DNA from: Triatoma infestans | Taxonomy: Eukaryota > Arthropoda > Insecta > Hemiptera > Reduviidae | DNA: 64,000 nt | NCBI GenBank assembly: GCA_011037195.1 | Contig: JAAEAF010014916.1 | Coordinates: forward strand, 62,001-126,000 | Direction: 5' to 3' | Part shown: one piece after another, positions 32,350-43,128 of the stretch | Position numbering within the stretch: the first letter of the stretch is position 1 | How the letters are laid out: the number at the start of each line of letters is the position of its first letter | Program-made: the position numbers and the translations under genes | Notes under the pieces: generated by a model | Told to the model about the DNA's origin: nothing | The model's database searches: none | What the model saw: the letters and a program-made list of their open reading frames with translations, nothing else

Positions 32350-32925
32350 TAATGCCTATTGTTTCCAGGCGACTGTCTATGTCTAACTACCGGATCAGTG
32401 TCCTGGGCGGAAACGGATAGTACATATCAAATAGTTTCCAAAGCCAAGACCGGTAATCGAACCCAAGTAATCACAATTCACCTCTTCTTTGCGGTCACCA
32501 TCTCTAAAGGCGCGTTCTCACGAGTCAGGTTTAGTTTTCCGATTTTAGTTGATCAGCAAAAGTTGAATGCAACTTGAATCAGTTTTGGTTCATACGTTTC
32601 AATTGAAATCGATCAAACCGTTTCCAATAACGAGACGGAGCACTCTATGAGTTGAAAGTAAATTGGGCGATTCTTAGGTTCATACTTGTCAATACATGAA
32701 AGATGATGGGTTCAACTGAAAGATGCGTCATACTTGAAAGATAAAGTTTGACTCAGTCAAATTTTTGTTGATCCACTAAAAGTTGATCAACTTTATTGAA
32801 AGAAAAGGTTCTCACTAGGTTTTTCATTCAACTTCTGTTGATCAACTAAAATCGGTCAACTAAACTTGACTCGTGAGAACGCGCCTTAACCATTCAGCTA
32901 TCGTGGCGCATTGTTTTTTCTATCA
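32350..32925 (-). mobile_element. tRNA-like SINE or pseudogene (family D), split by a MITE
   Basis: On the minus strand: GCGCCACGATAGCTGAATGG (A box) then, after the MITE, GTGACCGCAAAGAAGAGGTG and GGTTCGATTACCGG (B box). Removing 32508-32886 plus one TAA brings the boxes to tRNA-like spacing. The remainder (to about 32350) is the body. Unrelated to SINE A-C by sequence. Confidence 0.55.
32508..32886. mobile_element. 379-bp Tourist-like MITE, TAA target duplication
   Basis: TAA at 32505-32507 and 32887-32889. The terminal inverted repeats are long (about 60 bp): AGGCGCGTTCTCACGAGTCA at the left end, and the same 20 bases when the right end is reverse-complemented. TAGTTGATCA and AAGTTGAATG follow in both arms. 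A TWA duplication points to PIF/Harbinger. The TIR differs from that of the 4266-5173 element, so it is a separate family. Confidence 0.88.
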
Positions 32926-33649
32926 TGTCTGATTTTCAAAACCGAGCCCTCTCCAATGGTACATGTTTCGTGGCTTGCTGGATTTGAAAATAGATATAAT
33001 AATTTTGAAACTGCCAATTGCAAATAGTAGGATACCAATATGAGAGTTTACTCGCAGCCCAACCACTACAACTAAAAACTACATGGGACTGACTGTTCGT
33101 CAAGAAAGTTAATGTTGAATTGTACTTTTTAAAATTTTATCACTTTTTTTAAGGTGTTTTTCAATGTGTGCGTTGCTAGCATTTTATTTAAATAAGAATA
33201 TCATGTCTATGTTTTTCTTAAATTAAATTAACTTGCTAAGTTTATTGTATACTAAATCTAATTAGTGTAGAACGAGCTAAAATTTCAACGATATATTATC
33301 AGAGATATTTTCCTAAAAAATATCACTGCATATTTACAAAAAAAAAAAAAAAATAGGAAGCTAGGCCATGTGAAATAGAATTTTAAAAAAATATATACAT
33401 AAATACACACAACTGGCCGATACATAATTTATAAGCTCATGTTTAACCTGTATGCATAATGTTATTACAATCATAAATTATTCCCATGTTTTTTTTTAAG
33501 TCACATAGAACGATGATAGTATTATGTTACGGGTAAAAATTTTGTTGAAGCCAAACCAAGGCTCTTTTTTTTCTCCCCAGTAAGAATTATAAAAACCCAA
33601 GAGGAAGATTAGCAATTTGTCTGGTTCACAAGGTCTCCTGAAACATTGA

Positions 33650-34400
33650 GTAAGTTGTTCCGCTAACCCATTCACTCTCCGCCCCCAAGTTTATTCTCCG
33701 CCGTCATGCCGCCTCTTTCCCTCTCGCTCTAAGTTTACTTCTCTCAGTCTAACCATACCAGCGAGCACGTGCACTGGTGAGTATGTTCGCTTACACTGGT
33801 ATTTTTCTTTATTTTTTTTGTGTGTTTGTAGTTATTTCCTTGCATTCTCACATACGAACATACCAACAATCCACTCCTCTAAACAGATACCCCCTTTCAC
33901 TCTTACACCAATCTCTCTTTCTCTTAACGCCTATCTACTCGAAACTCTAGAAAAGATAAAGGAACCCTATGATTATTTGTATTTTCAACAGATAGAGAGA
34001 GTGAGAGAGAGACAACTCTGCCGCAGTAATGCGCCACTGTAAGGTCCGTTTGTCTTGATCATTATAAATATGCCTAGAGGGGCTGGTTACCATGACAACC
34101 AGGCTCCACCCCCATGAATAATTCAAAGCTAGTGCGGTGGGGAACAGGGGGTGGACAATAACAATGGCGACAGAGTGTGCGCCCTGATTTGTGTGTCGTC
34201 AGGGTTGTTGCTGCCTTTAACCGATGTGTGGTGCTACTACACAGCTTTCAACCGTAACACTAGTGGCTTTAAACTATTGTGTCTGCTTGCTGTTGGCGGC
34301 AGTGCCGCACTCTATGTAACATTCTAGATCCTTTGTCTAAAACAATAGCAACTTGTATACATCTGTAAGAGAACGAAAGAAAAAAAATTAAAAAAGGAAA
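33650..34400 (+). promoter_or_regulatory. GC-richer island with promoter-like features
   Basis: Single-copy looking DNA, less AT-rich than the flanks, containing pyrimidine tracts, a GAGAGAGTGAGAGAGAGAC stretch, an X-box-like palindrome, and ACAATGGCGACAG (34159-34171) where an ATG opens MATECAP then stops. This could be a host promoter and 5' exon, but there is no downstream coding exon that I can connect. Strand is a guess from the ATG context. Confidence 0.3.
34085..34100. promoter_or_regulatory. X-box-like (RFX-type) palindrome
   Basis: GGTTACCATGACAACC fits the RFX consensus GTNRCC-N-RGYAAC with a near-perfect inverted repeat extending to CTGG..CCAG. RFX factors bind such sites upstream of ciliary genes. 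A single match could be chance. Confidence 0.4.
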
Positions 34401-35117
34401 AGTTTGAAATTTGAATGGAAAACTTTGGCATCCAGTATACGCGGACACAATAAATTTAAATTAATAAATCAACTTTTAAAGAGAATATTTGATGTGTAAC
34501 AGAGTGTTTTTAATATAATAAATTCATTAATATTATACAAGCTGCTGGAAAGGAAAAAAAAAAGTGTAAATGAAAGAAAATGTTATCGGTTTTAATTTTA
34601 TTTAAATATTTAATTTCCAAGCTAAGAAAAAAAAAAAAATACCTAACTCAAGGAAAGGAAGTAGCAACGTAAATACTGGTTCGATAGCTGTTTTAATATT
34701 TACCCTACTCTTGATTAAGGACCCCAAGATAAATGATAAAACAGTCTGAAAGAACCAGATATTTATTTACATGTAACTACGTATTTAACCTTATTTCTCT
34801 CTCATCCCCTACTTTCTACATTAAAGCCCACTTGAAAATGAATTTTGGGTGAAAATATAAAAAATATTATTCTTTTAAAGAACATTTTTATAGAAATATA
34901 TGTCAACAAAGAATCAATAAAGCTTTATGTTGTTTTCAAGCAAAATTACAATTTTGTTTGTCCGATCGTATTTGTATTTCTTCTTTTTGTTCAAAGTTTT
35001 TTATTTTGCATTACATTCCTTTGATGATGAATAAATAATTTATAATAGTTTTGTCTATCCAATTGTTTGTATTAGTTTAACACCGAAACTATAAAAAAAA
35101 AAAATAATAATAATAAT
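34400..35117. other. No gene seen; AT-rich
   Basis: Long A and T runs and an (ATA)n stretch at 35104-35120. No coding signal. Confidence 0.5.
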
Positions 35118-35127
35118 AATTTGTCAG

Positions 35128-35331
35128 GGAAGGGATTAGCTCAGTGGTAGCGCGCTGGACTAGCACGCGGAGCATCACGGGTTCGAATCCAGCCGTGCTA
35201 CTCTTAGATTTCTCTTCCTAGGAGCCCCTACAGCTCACTGTCGGAGGCGGCCATGCACTGAGAAGGCTCCGGGCGCAAATGACCATCAGATGTTGAGACG
35301 CCTTAAATTAAAAAAAAAAAAAAAAAAAAAA
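35128..35331 (+). mobile_element. SINE family A, uninterrupted copy with 10-bp target duplication
   Basis: Flanked by AATTTGTCAG (35118-35127 and 35332-35341). A box TTAGCTCAGTGGTAGCGCG, B box GGTTCGAATCC, body TTCCTAGGAGCCCCTACAGC, tail CGCCTTAAATT plus about 25 A. A deletion in the body removes the 'GCAACGAGAGAACAC' segment found in other copies. Confidence 0.92.
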
Positions 35332-36308
35332 AATTTGTCAGAATTTGTTATATAATTAATTTGAATAAAGGTTAAGTTTCATTGCAGCTTTCTTATTATT
35401 AAGAGGGATGTAGGGGCGGGGGACCTCTAAATATATTTTGTCTCATATTCCTGATTATATTAAAAATGTATTAGGTAAAATTAAAGAAATTTTATATTTT
35501 CATCCATCTTCAGAATAAAGTTAAGTGGTTTTATTCACCACTCTGACTCTTTTTTTTTTTTAATACTTATTTAATAACTCATAAATTATCACATCTAATA
35601 TGGTGGTTATATGGTGAAAAAAATTTACGAAGATTTACACACGAAGATTCTACCTATTTTCACTTTTTCTTATTCCTAGTAAGAGGAAGTATTGCAATCC
35701 TGTCAAATTTTCGATTTCGAGTTTTTGCAAGGTTTCGAAGTCTTTTAAATCCTCAGAACTGTGTGTATGTGAACGGCATTACTGAAAAACGAAACACAGC
35801 AGAAATTTCGAAATTTGACATTCCGTTTAGGATCACCATTGGATGCGAGAGTAAGCTGTCTGTCAAAATTCCTCAACCGGAAGTACCACTTTACAGAAAG
35901 GTTTTTTTTTGCTTTCACTGTTTTTGGATTTGCTCCAAAATAGCTTTAACAATTTGCTTTAAACTTAATTTAAGGCAAGTTTTGAGGAAAGGGTGGGATT
36001 ATGTTTTCCTCTAAAGTGGTATTTCAGTTTATTATATCATTCTTCAAACACCTAGTTCGAAGAAAATCGGCTGACCGGAAGTACGTTTTCACGCACGCAA
36101 CAGTTTTTTCAGTTTTCAAAGTTTTTCTCGAAAACAGCTCAATTTTTTTTTTTTTTTAAATAAGCACATCGATTGCACATATAAAGAGCTACAAATTTGA
36201 TTTGAAATATTTCTACGGAAAAATTCGATCAAGGTGTTTTTTTATTTTGGGAGGGAGGCGGGTTTATGTTTTGCTAAAGTGTAGTTTATGCTTTGCTAAA
36301 TAGTTTAT

Positions 36309-37104
36309 GGGTCTTTCAGGCGTTACACTCTGCGTTAAGGAGATTATAAGGCAAGGGTTAGTGCGTAGAAGAGTGGCCATATACTCCGATAATCAGGCAG
36401 CCCTGAAGGCACTTTCCTCACACCAAATACTCTCAAGACTGGTGAGGGACTGTCTATCTGCTCTAACCGAGGTGGGTGCTCGGAATAAGCTGGCACTCGC
36501 CTGGATACCGGGACACGCAGGGTTCCTTGGCAACGAAAGGGCGGATAACCTGGCGCGGGAGGGCTCGAAGGATACCTTTATAAGCCCTGAGCCCTTCTGC
36601 GGGTTGCCCAGGAGCCTCATTCACGCTTCTATCAAGGAATGGATAGAAGACCAGCGTCTGCGATGGTGGGAAAGTACGCCAGGGCCGAGGCAGGCTAAAC
36701 TCTTCATTAAGAGACATTTTCCTAAATTTACCAGTGACCTATAGCCGAAGGGATATAAGGCTAATAATGGGTCTACTAACAGGGCATTGCAGGCTGAATA
36801 AGCACATGCACCATTTATTACTTGCAGACAACACATTATGCCGTTTCTGTAGAAATGAGGAGGAAACCTCGGTACACATCCTTTGTGAGTGTGCCGGACT
36901 GGCGAGAACAAGGTTTCTTTAACTGGGGACTAGTAATCCCGAAGCCACGAGCTTCATGTCGGAGCCACTTTCAGCTTTGCTAGGCCTGATTAAGAGAGCA
37001 AAGTAGAAGGATGTGCTATTAACCCAGGGGATCCACAATAGACCTCTCAATGAAGGATGCAATGGAATGAGGCGTGGCCCTCCCCAATCTAATCTAATCT
37101 ATTT
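36309..37104 (+). mobile_element. R1/I-group non-LTR retrotransposon, 5'-truncated
   Basis: Flanked by TAGTTTAT (36301-36308 and 37105-37112), ending in a (TCTAA)n tail. Only the RNase H and C-terminal zinc-finger parts of the polyprotein were copied. The insertion lies inside an HR1 unit. Confidence 0.88.
36310..36990 (+). pseudogene. Retrotransposon RNase H domain and C-terminal CCHC-like finger
   Basis: RNase H: RRRVAIYSDNQAALKALSSH (catalytic Asp in YSDNQ), LALAWIPGHAGFLGNERADN (His and final Asp region), LAREG. Then SIKEWIEDQRLRWWE, KLFIKRHFPKF, a one-base frameshift near 36740, and RRDIRLIMGLLTGHCRLNKH. A zinc-finger-like CRFCRNEEETSVHILCEC ends it. The domain order RT-RNase H-CCHC with 'GLLTGH..LN.H' is known from R1, LOA and I clade elements. 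The N-terminal ATG at 36307 comes from the target site, so it is not a true start. This is the least decayed coding segment in the window. Confidence 0.9.
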
Positions 37105-37439
37105 TAGTTTATTATACAATTCTCTCATCTAAATGATATTAATTAGAATTAAATATGTTTATCAAAATTCAGAGTTTGAAGAAAAACGGTTGTCAGGAAG
37201 TGCGTTTTTACTCAAGTTATTTCAGTTCCCTACGATTTTATTACACCGAGAGATTCCATTAAAACACTAACTATGAATATACAGACCCATCATATTTAAA
37301 AAATACTAATTATTCGGAAAATTTTTCCGAAGTTTTAGGAGAGGGGAAGGTTTCCTTAAAAAAGTAATTTTATTAAGTTGATTTAAATTTGATATAAAAT
37401 TGAAGACAAATAAGTATTTAGTAATAATGATTTGTTCCA

Positions 37440-38045
37440 GTTTATTCGAAGAACCTGGTTCACCTTGCCCACGTATATTCACATCGACATACAGCTTGTC
37501 GTAAAATTTTTTATTATTTCTATGGCGCCATTGTGCATTTACTTTTTTTTGCTTTCAAACATCTTTTTTGAGAACTTTACCCTCCCATACTCCAAACTTC
37601 TTCCTTCGTAACCAAGTATCGCCTGCCCATCACCGACTCATACAAAATTACCTTGGTACCCCGTGACAGTGTGCAATGTGCCTTCGATAGAGCAAACAAG
37701 TATCTATTGCTAGCCACTAATCCAACATTAATCTCTTGTAAATGTCATTGTTCTCTGTCAACATTCCTTCCAGATATTTGAATTCAATATAGGCTGAAAG
37801 CTATGACCAATAATCGCTGATTATCTATACTTGCTGCTTGTATTTTTGATGTCTATATTTTTCGATTTTTTTTAATCAATTGTTAGACCAAGTTTTCTAG
37901 CTGTGCCTCAAATCGCTAAAAAGCGCCAGCTTCTTTGGCTCTACCCTTAAGATATCGTCTATACAAGCAAGATCCCTTATATGTTCTGGTTGGCTTTGTC
38001 TGATTCCATCAGAAGGGGAATTTTAGATTTGGACTGCACATTTTG
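37440..38045 (-). pseudogene. Decayed non-LTR reverse transcriptase, C-terminal half
   Basis: Minus strand: DLACIDDILRVEPKKLALFS (the LAYADDI box with YADD changed to CIDD), then KLGLTID-like sequence after a stop, and RGTKVILYESVMGRRYLVTK with EEVW, matching 'RRTKL.LYK..IRPVL.YG.E.W'. Heavily mutated. Clade uncertain; different from the 36.3-kb element. Confidence 0.6.
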
Positions 38046-38606
38046 TCTCTTTCAAGTTCATCTTTATTAAACTTATTAGCTTAAATTGCAAATAGAAGAA
38101 TAAAAATAAATTATATAATTATATAAATTAATAATAATTATCTTTAATATAAAAAAAGTTTAAAACCAAAAAATGGATTATAATATTAGATAAATGGTAC
38201 TGAAAGGTAGGGGTATAAAGATTATATCCCCATTATATTTATCAAGTCACCACCTAGTGAATAATAAATATATAAAATTTATTCCTCTGACCTACAAAGT
38301 AATCCAACATTTATATTTAATGATTTAACACCGACTTTCCACTTTATTCCTATATTAGATTTTTTTCGTTATTTTTTTTTTCTTAAACCTACAAAAGGAA
38401 AAGAAAGAAATTATTTAATAATATGCAATAAACTTAAGAAATTGACACTTAATTAATTACTATATTATTTAAGTAGCTTTAATTATTTACATTTTGTAAA
38501 TTATTCTATTTATAATTTAATTTTGCTAAGTTGTATATACCTCGAATTGTTTTTAATACAATAAATAGAGAAGTATCAGAAGTCAAGTTTTTTCCTTCCT
38601 TAAGTG
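38046..38606. other. No gene seen; very AT-rich
   Basis: Mostly A/T runs with no recognised element. Confidence 0.5.
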
Positions 38607-38610
38607 CACA

Positions 38611-38768
38611 GGGCAAATTCAGTTTATACACTCAAGAGTATATAAACTGAATTTGCCCTGTGAAGTCTGTGTTATCACAATGTCTGACAAACGCATCCTG
38701 AAGATGGGCGAACGCCCGAAACCGGTCGATGATCACAAAATGAAGCTGGCTACCACGGAAAATGTCCC
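38611..38768 (+). mobile_element. 158-bp hammerhead-bearing retroposon
   Basis: Flanked by a 9-bp repeat with one mismatch (AAGTGCACA 38602-38610; AAATGCACA 38769-38777). A hairpin with perfect 21-bp arms (38608-38628 and 38641-38661; loop 12) overlaps its left edge. Then GTTATCACAATGTCTGACAA, the hammerhead core, and ACCACGGAAAATG. Same module order as the insertions at 5.45 and 56.46 kb. Confidence 0.65.
38694..38731 (+). ncRNA. Hammerhead ribozyme-like motif
   Basis: CATC, CTGAAGA, T, GGGCGAACGCCC, GAAAC, CG, GTC, GATG. The change from CTGATGA to CTGAAGA falls at the one position of the CUGANGA core that is free to vary, which supports selection on or descent from a real ribozyme. Stem I is CATC/GATG. 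Confidence 0.65.
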
Positions 38769-38779
38769 AAATGCACATT

Positions 38780-39250
38780 GTTAGACCAGAAAATGCCAAT
38801 TTTAGTTTCTTTGCGAATGTTCGAAACAACTGCTCTAAATAACTGCAACTAAATAACTGCCGCTGAGAGATTTAGGAGATGACTTCTTTTACATTTGTGT
38901 CGTTATTTTGCAAGGATATTTTTAAGGTAGAAGTAAAGAAGAAAGTTACCTATCCTATCAAACATCCCGGCGGCTCCTAACAGCCTTCTCTTGGTCCATT
39001 TTTTTCTTTTAATTTTCGAAGTAGCCTAACTATTCTCCCTTTTGTCTGTGACATTCTTCATTTTCTTATTATTTATCTATGCCATCTGGATACCTCTTTC
39101 TCAGATTACCTGATGAAACATGTTTAGAGGAGGATATGAAGAGGTTTTCTTTCACCTTCAGTTCGCTCTTTATAACCTTCCTCTTCCACCAGCATCGACC
39201 TAAGATGGCCACTATTTTCAACATTTTAATTTCTTACTACAGCTCCTATT
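38780..39250. other. No gene seen
   Basis: Unassigned; pyrimidine-rich in part. Confidence 0.4.
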
Positions 39251-39251
39251 T

Positions 39252-39335
39252 TTACTTTCTCTTACTTCTAGTAAGTAGGAAGTATAGAAATCGTGCCAAA
39301 TTTTCGATATCAAGTTTTCATCGGAAATATCACTG
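39252..39335 (+). repeat. HR1 hairpin-end fragment
   Basis: ACTTTCTCTTACTTCTAGTAA, TTTTCGATATCAAGTTTTCA, CGGAAATATCAC, then abrupt loss. Confidence 0.8.
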
Positions 39336-39339
39336 ACTT

Positions 39340-40730
39340 TGTAGGACCATTACCCCAAGAATTCAATATGAATATTTACTTTCAATCGATAATTACTTCT
39401 TAGTTAGAATTGTTTTATATGATGAAAACAGTGTTCCTTCTATCTTTGCATCTGTTGGCTTTTTTCTTAGATCATATTACATTTATTATACATTATTAAA
39501 CAAAGTAGCCCGAACAGAGTGTGAAGGTATTGTTTTGTTTTAATCTGATTTATTCAATTTGTATTTGTAGAAAGCAACAATATTTTTCCTGCGCGATGTT
39601 TGCAAGCAACTTTTTCTTTGAGTTTTGCAGATTAATAAAAATTCTCGTCTAAAGCAATTAAAAGAATTGCTGATATATGGAAAAATACTAGGCCACATTA
39701 TGTTCTTCAACATATCCTCTTGAATTGGGAAAAATAGTATCTATCACGGTCCAGAATTAATATTTGACTCTCTTGAATGTAAACAGTTAAAGATAAGTTT
39801 CTACACGTACTACAGGCACGCACCATAAAAACCGTTTTATTGGAAAGAATAACGTAGGTAAAAACTAATTGAACCTATATTCTGTATAATAAATCAAAGT
39901 GTTAGTTTATTGCATACCATTTCTGCATGTGAAATCTCACCTTAACAAAACTGAACTTCGTCACTATGCTAGACTCTTTTATCTACCTAATCCCTTCTCT
40001 TTTTGTTTCTTCCTTTATTACTATTCACTTGAATTATAAGAAGTTGTCAAAAAAAAAGAAATCTGAATTTATTGTAAAAACAGCAACATGAATAAATTGT
40101 AATTAGAATATGAAATAAGTAAGAATGGTAAAAATAAATCTTTAACATGCATGAAGACCTAACTATTCGGGAACAGTTAAAAAACTTACAACAAACACAA
40201 TAGTAAACAATTGTGACGGAGTGATATTCATATTTAAATACATCTTTAACAACTTAAGACTTCACCCAAAACCCACCCAAGTTACACTGTCATTCAAAAC
40301 TTTGCTAAAACACAATACATACTATGTATACACGCAATTTTAAATCATTTGTGATTAAATCTGCACAAAATGGCTTTATTGTAAAGTTATCACAATACAG
40401 TCTACATTCATTCTTTGTTATCTGTGTTTTTTAAAGAATTCTTAGTAATGTATAAAATAATTTTTTGGTAAACATATAGTAATCAAGAAAAACAAAACGT
40501 AAATATAAGAGAGTTCTGGAAAAAAAAGAGTGAATTTGTAAAAATTGTTAAGGATTTAGGACGAAAAAGTAAAGTAACAAAACAGTGTCCTGAACCACAC
40601 TCCTATATGGCAGAAAACGAAGAATTATCGTATTGGAAATGTGTATAATTGCTGGACAGAAAGACTTCACTGCGTCATTGACAAGGCACGTCCTATATAC
40701 TATTTCATTATAACGCCTCTAGCAAGTTTA
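39340..40730. other. No repeat or gene seen
   Basis: Long AT-rich stretch without copies of the window's repeats; candidate single-copy intron or intergenic DNA. Confidence 0.4.
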
Positions 40731-40733
40731 ATA

Positions 40734-41049
40734 CTCTAACCAACAAGTAACCCCCAAATCCGCAGAAAAGAAAGATTTGTATATGAAGGGGGCAAATAGT
40801 CAGTTTGAAATAAGCAATCAGTTTGACATTTCAAATCACACACAATTACGCATTAATCAGTTTGCAGCCAAAAAAAGTTCATCATCAAGTTCAAGAAGTC
40901 ATCACTCTTGCTTGGCTGCCCTTATGGACAGAAATTTCCTAGCTCGTCAGTCCACACTTGACCTTAGTTACCAATATTTTTTAGAACTGCATAATACAGA
41001 GGCAATGGAATCTCTAAGACGACCTGATCCTTTGACTCTAGTTCTGTAG
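40734..41049 (+). CDS. Possible host exon, unknown product
   Basis: Open from about 40734 to a TAG at 41047-41049. The translation has balanced, non-AT-driven composition: ANSQFEISNQFDISNH, KKSSSSSSRSHHSCLAALMD, RNFLARQSTLDLSYQYFLEL, HNTEAMESLRRPDPLTLVL. A CAG that could be a splice acceptor lies at 40762-40765, so it could be a terminal exon. There is no repeat in the 1.4 kb upstream or the 600 bp downstream. I do not recognise the protein and there is no paired donor. An old retroelement or chance ORF cannot be excluded. Confidence 0.35.
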
Positions 41050-41813
41050 ATTGTTCTAAAGAAAGTTATACCTTTTTTTTTTTGTATTAAAAAAAAAAGA
41101 AAGAAATTGAGTTCAATACTTTCAGAAACTCCCAATGATTCTGATTAGTAAAATAACATTTTTGATATATATAAATATTTGTGCCAGACTGATTAATTTC
41201 AGTTTGTTATGCTGGTTAAAAGTTAAAAATTGGTTTACCACAACTTTCATACTGTCTTGAGTGGCTGCAAAAACAATTCCATTACGATCTGCTAGATCTA
41301 ATTGGCTCCCCTAGATGTTAAGTTTTACCTGAAATGTAGTCGTCTGTAATATTTACAAATGTGTAATTATTAGTGAGTAGATGCGTATGGTGGTTTGTTG
41401 GAGTTTGCCTTTGGATTCGCTAAACCCAAACACGTCAAATATATTTATGATACTCTATTCTGATTTTGTTTAAAATATATTTCATATTCAGATTTAAAAA
41501 TTATCAAAAAAAAAAGTAAATTATTTATAATTTATATAAGAAATATAAACGATTGTTAGCAATTACTTAGGGATAATTTTGATTCTTCAATGAAATGACA
41601 AGAAAAAAATAAATTATTCACTCTTAGAAAAAAGCTGATTTGTAACCTTTACTTAATAATTAGATAATGAACTGTGGACACTAATGGAGTGCTCTCTAAG
41701 ATCCAAGGAAGCTGACTAAAGAACGTGAGGTCGAAGTAAACTGAACGGCCTGAGTATATTGAGCCTGAGGCCTACAAACAGAATAAAAGGGGAGTGCCTA
41801 TTATTTGTAGTTT

Positions 41814-41847
<34 letters not shown>

Positions 41848-41870
41848 AAGAGTAGTAGTAGTAGTAGTAA
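41814..41870 (+). repeat. Compound microsatellite (TA)n(GA)n(GTA)n
   Basis: Three adjacent simple repeats: TATATA.., GAGAGA.. and GTAGTAGTA... Confidence 0.95.
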
Positions 41871-41879
41871 GTCTTGTGC

Positions 41880-42660
41880 CCTTCAACAAGTGCACTAGTA
41901 TGTTTGTGTAGAGTAAGCACACGGCCAACTGGTGCCGAACAGTGGTACAGCGCTAAAGCAGTGTACGGACAGCCCTAGTTGTTTACAGAACCTTACTTCC
42001 CCTGTATATATAACTATCAAATATGTATTACAAGTGTGTGACAGATGGAGACCGGACTATACTTCCCATTCTATCCCATTATCTCCACTACTGTTCGTCC
42101 ACCCCTCCTCGCCACCTGCCACATATACCTCTCTCATGCTATATCTATCCATGCTAAACTCTCTTCCAACACAGACATAAACCATAGCAAAAACTTTGTA
42201 ATGCGTTTGTATCATTTTTTGCTTCCGTCATAACCCCCTTTATCCCGGCGCGATGGTTGGTTGAGAGCTCCAACAGTGAGAAGGTACATATAAAACCATT
42301 TATTAATTATGTAAAAGCTTTAATTACGGTTGTAGTTAGTGAGTTGAGTTCACTTTTGTTTTAACCTCATGAGACCTGGTTTTGGACCCTTTAGCCGAAA
42401 ACCAGGGGAAAGGTTTTAGAAACAAAAGGAACGTTTATAAACTGCTTTTGTAGGAGTTCAAATTAAGGACTACAATTGGTGGAATAGAACAACGTATCCT
42501 CGGCAATGTATCTAACAAGAGAATAAAGACAAAATGTAAGATTGTCATTTTAAAATAAAACAACGAGCTCAAACAGTAAAACATGAAATAAAGCAATAAA
42601 AAAGATAAATCGTAAAGAGAATAATTTAACAGTAATCTCAACAAAAGCAATGTTTTTTTT
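41880..42660. other. Unassigned GC-richer block
   Basis: Contains overlapping plus-strand ORFs (41932-42180, 42045-42233) with no domains. AACTGGTGCCGAACAGTGG at 41928-41946 looks a little like a primer-binding site, but no LTR could be found. Confidence 0.3.
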
Positions 42661-42689
42661 AAAGTAGAAACTCACAAATCAAGATTACA

Positions 42690-42885
42690 CACTCACTAAT
42701 TGCGGATTTAGGATTGAATACCGGTAACGGTGTAAACAAACACCACCGCTCATAAGTATGAGAATTGGCTTTCCTTCCAGGAAGTCTGAGCATGAAAACA
42801 TCATTAAACTCACATGGACCCTCACAAACTCCCACTGGAGTTAATACAATTATAGAAGCGCCATATTTTCTTTGAAACTTCAAAA
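42690..42885 (-). CDS. Possible host exon, unknown product
   Basis: Minus-strand reading KYGASIIVLTPVGVCEGPCE, FNDVFMLRLPGRKANSHTYE, RWCLFTPLPVFNPKSAI has a globular, coding-like composition. It is bounded by AG (upstream of AAAATATGG) and by a strong donor-like GTGAGTG right after the Ile codon. The open frame spans 42659-42964. I do not recognise the family; no second exon was found in the window. Confidence 0.35.
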
Positions 42886-43128
42886 TAAGATATTGGTTCT
42901 GGTAAGGCATTGGTTGAAAATTGAATGTGTTTACATTGTAATCCAAAAGATAACGCCAAAGCATATCACAAACTCAGATTTTAGGAATTACCTCAGTGGT
43001 AGCAAGCTGGACTCCCATGCGGAGGTCCCGGTTTCGAGTCCAATGCTACCCTTAGATTTTCTCTTCCAGGAGCCTCTACAGTTCATCACTGTCCGATGAT
43101 GGGCAATGTTTCTATAACGAGAGAACAC

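Larger units (their letters stand above)
35660..37410 (+). repeat. HR1 repeat, split by a non-LTR retrotransposon
   Basis: TTATTCCTAGTAAGAGGAAG hairpin at 35671, CTCAACCGGAAGTACCAC, GGCTGACCGGAAGTACG, then the insertion, then AGTTTATTATACAATTCTC and GTCAGGAAGTGCG. The terminal end decays near 37400. Confidence 0.8.

Noticed and set aside
36393..36911. Minus-strand ORFs over the RNase H segment
   Set aside because: Shadows of the plus-strand RNase H/CCHC frame, which carries catalytic motifs.
41928..41946. AACTGGTGCCGAACAGTGG as a retroviral-type primer-binding site
   Set aside because: No TG..CA LTR could be found upstream and no gag/pol sequence follows.
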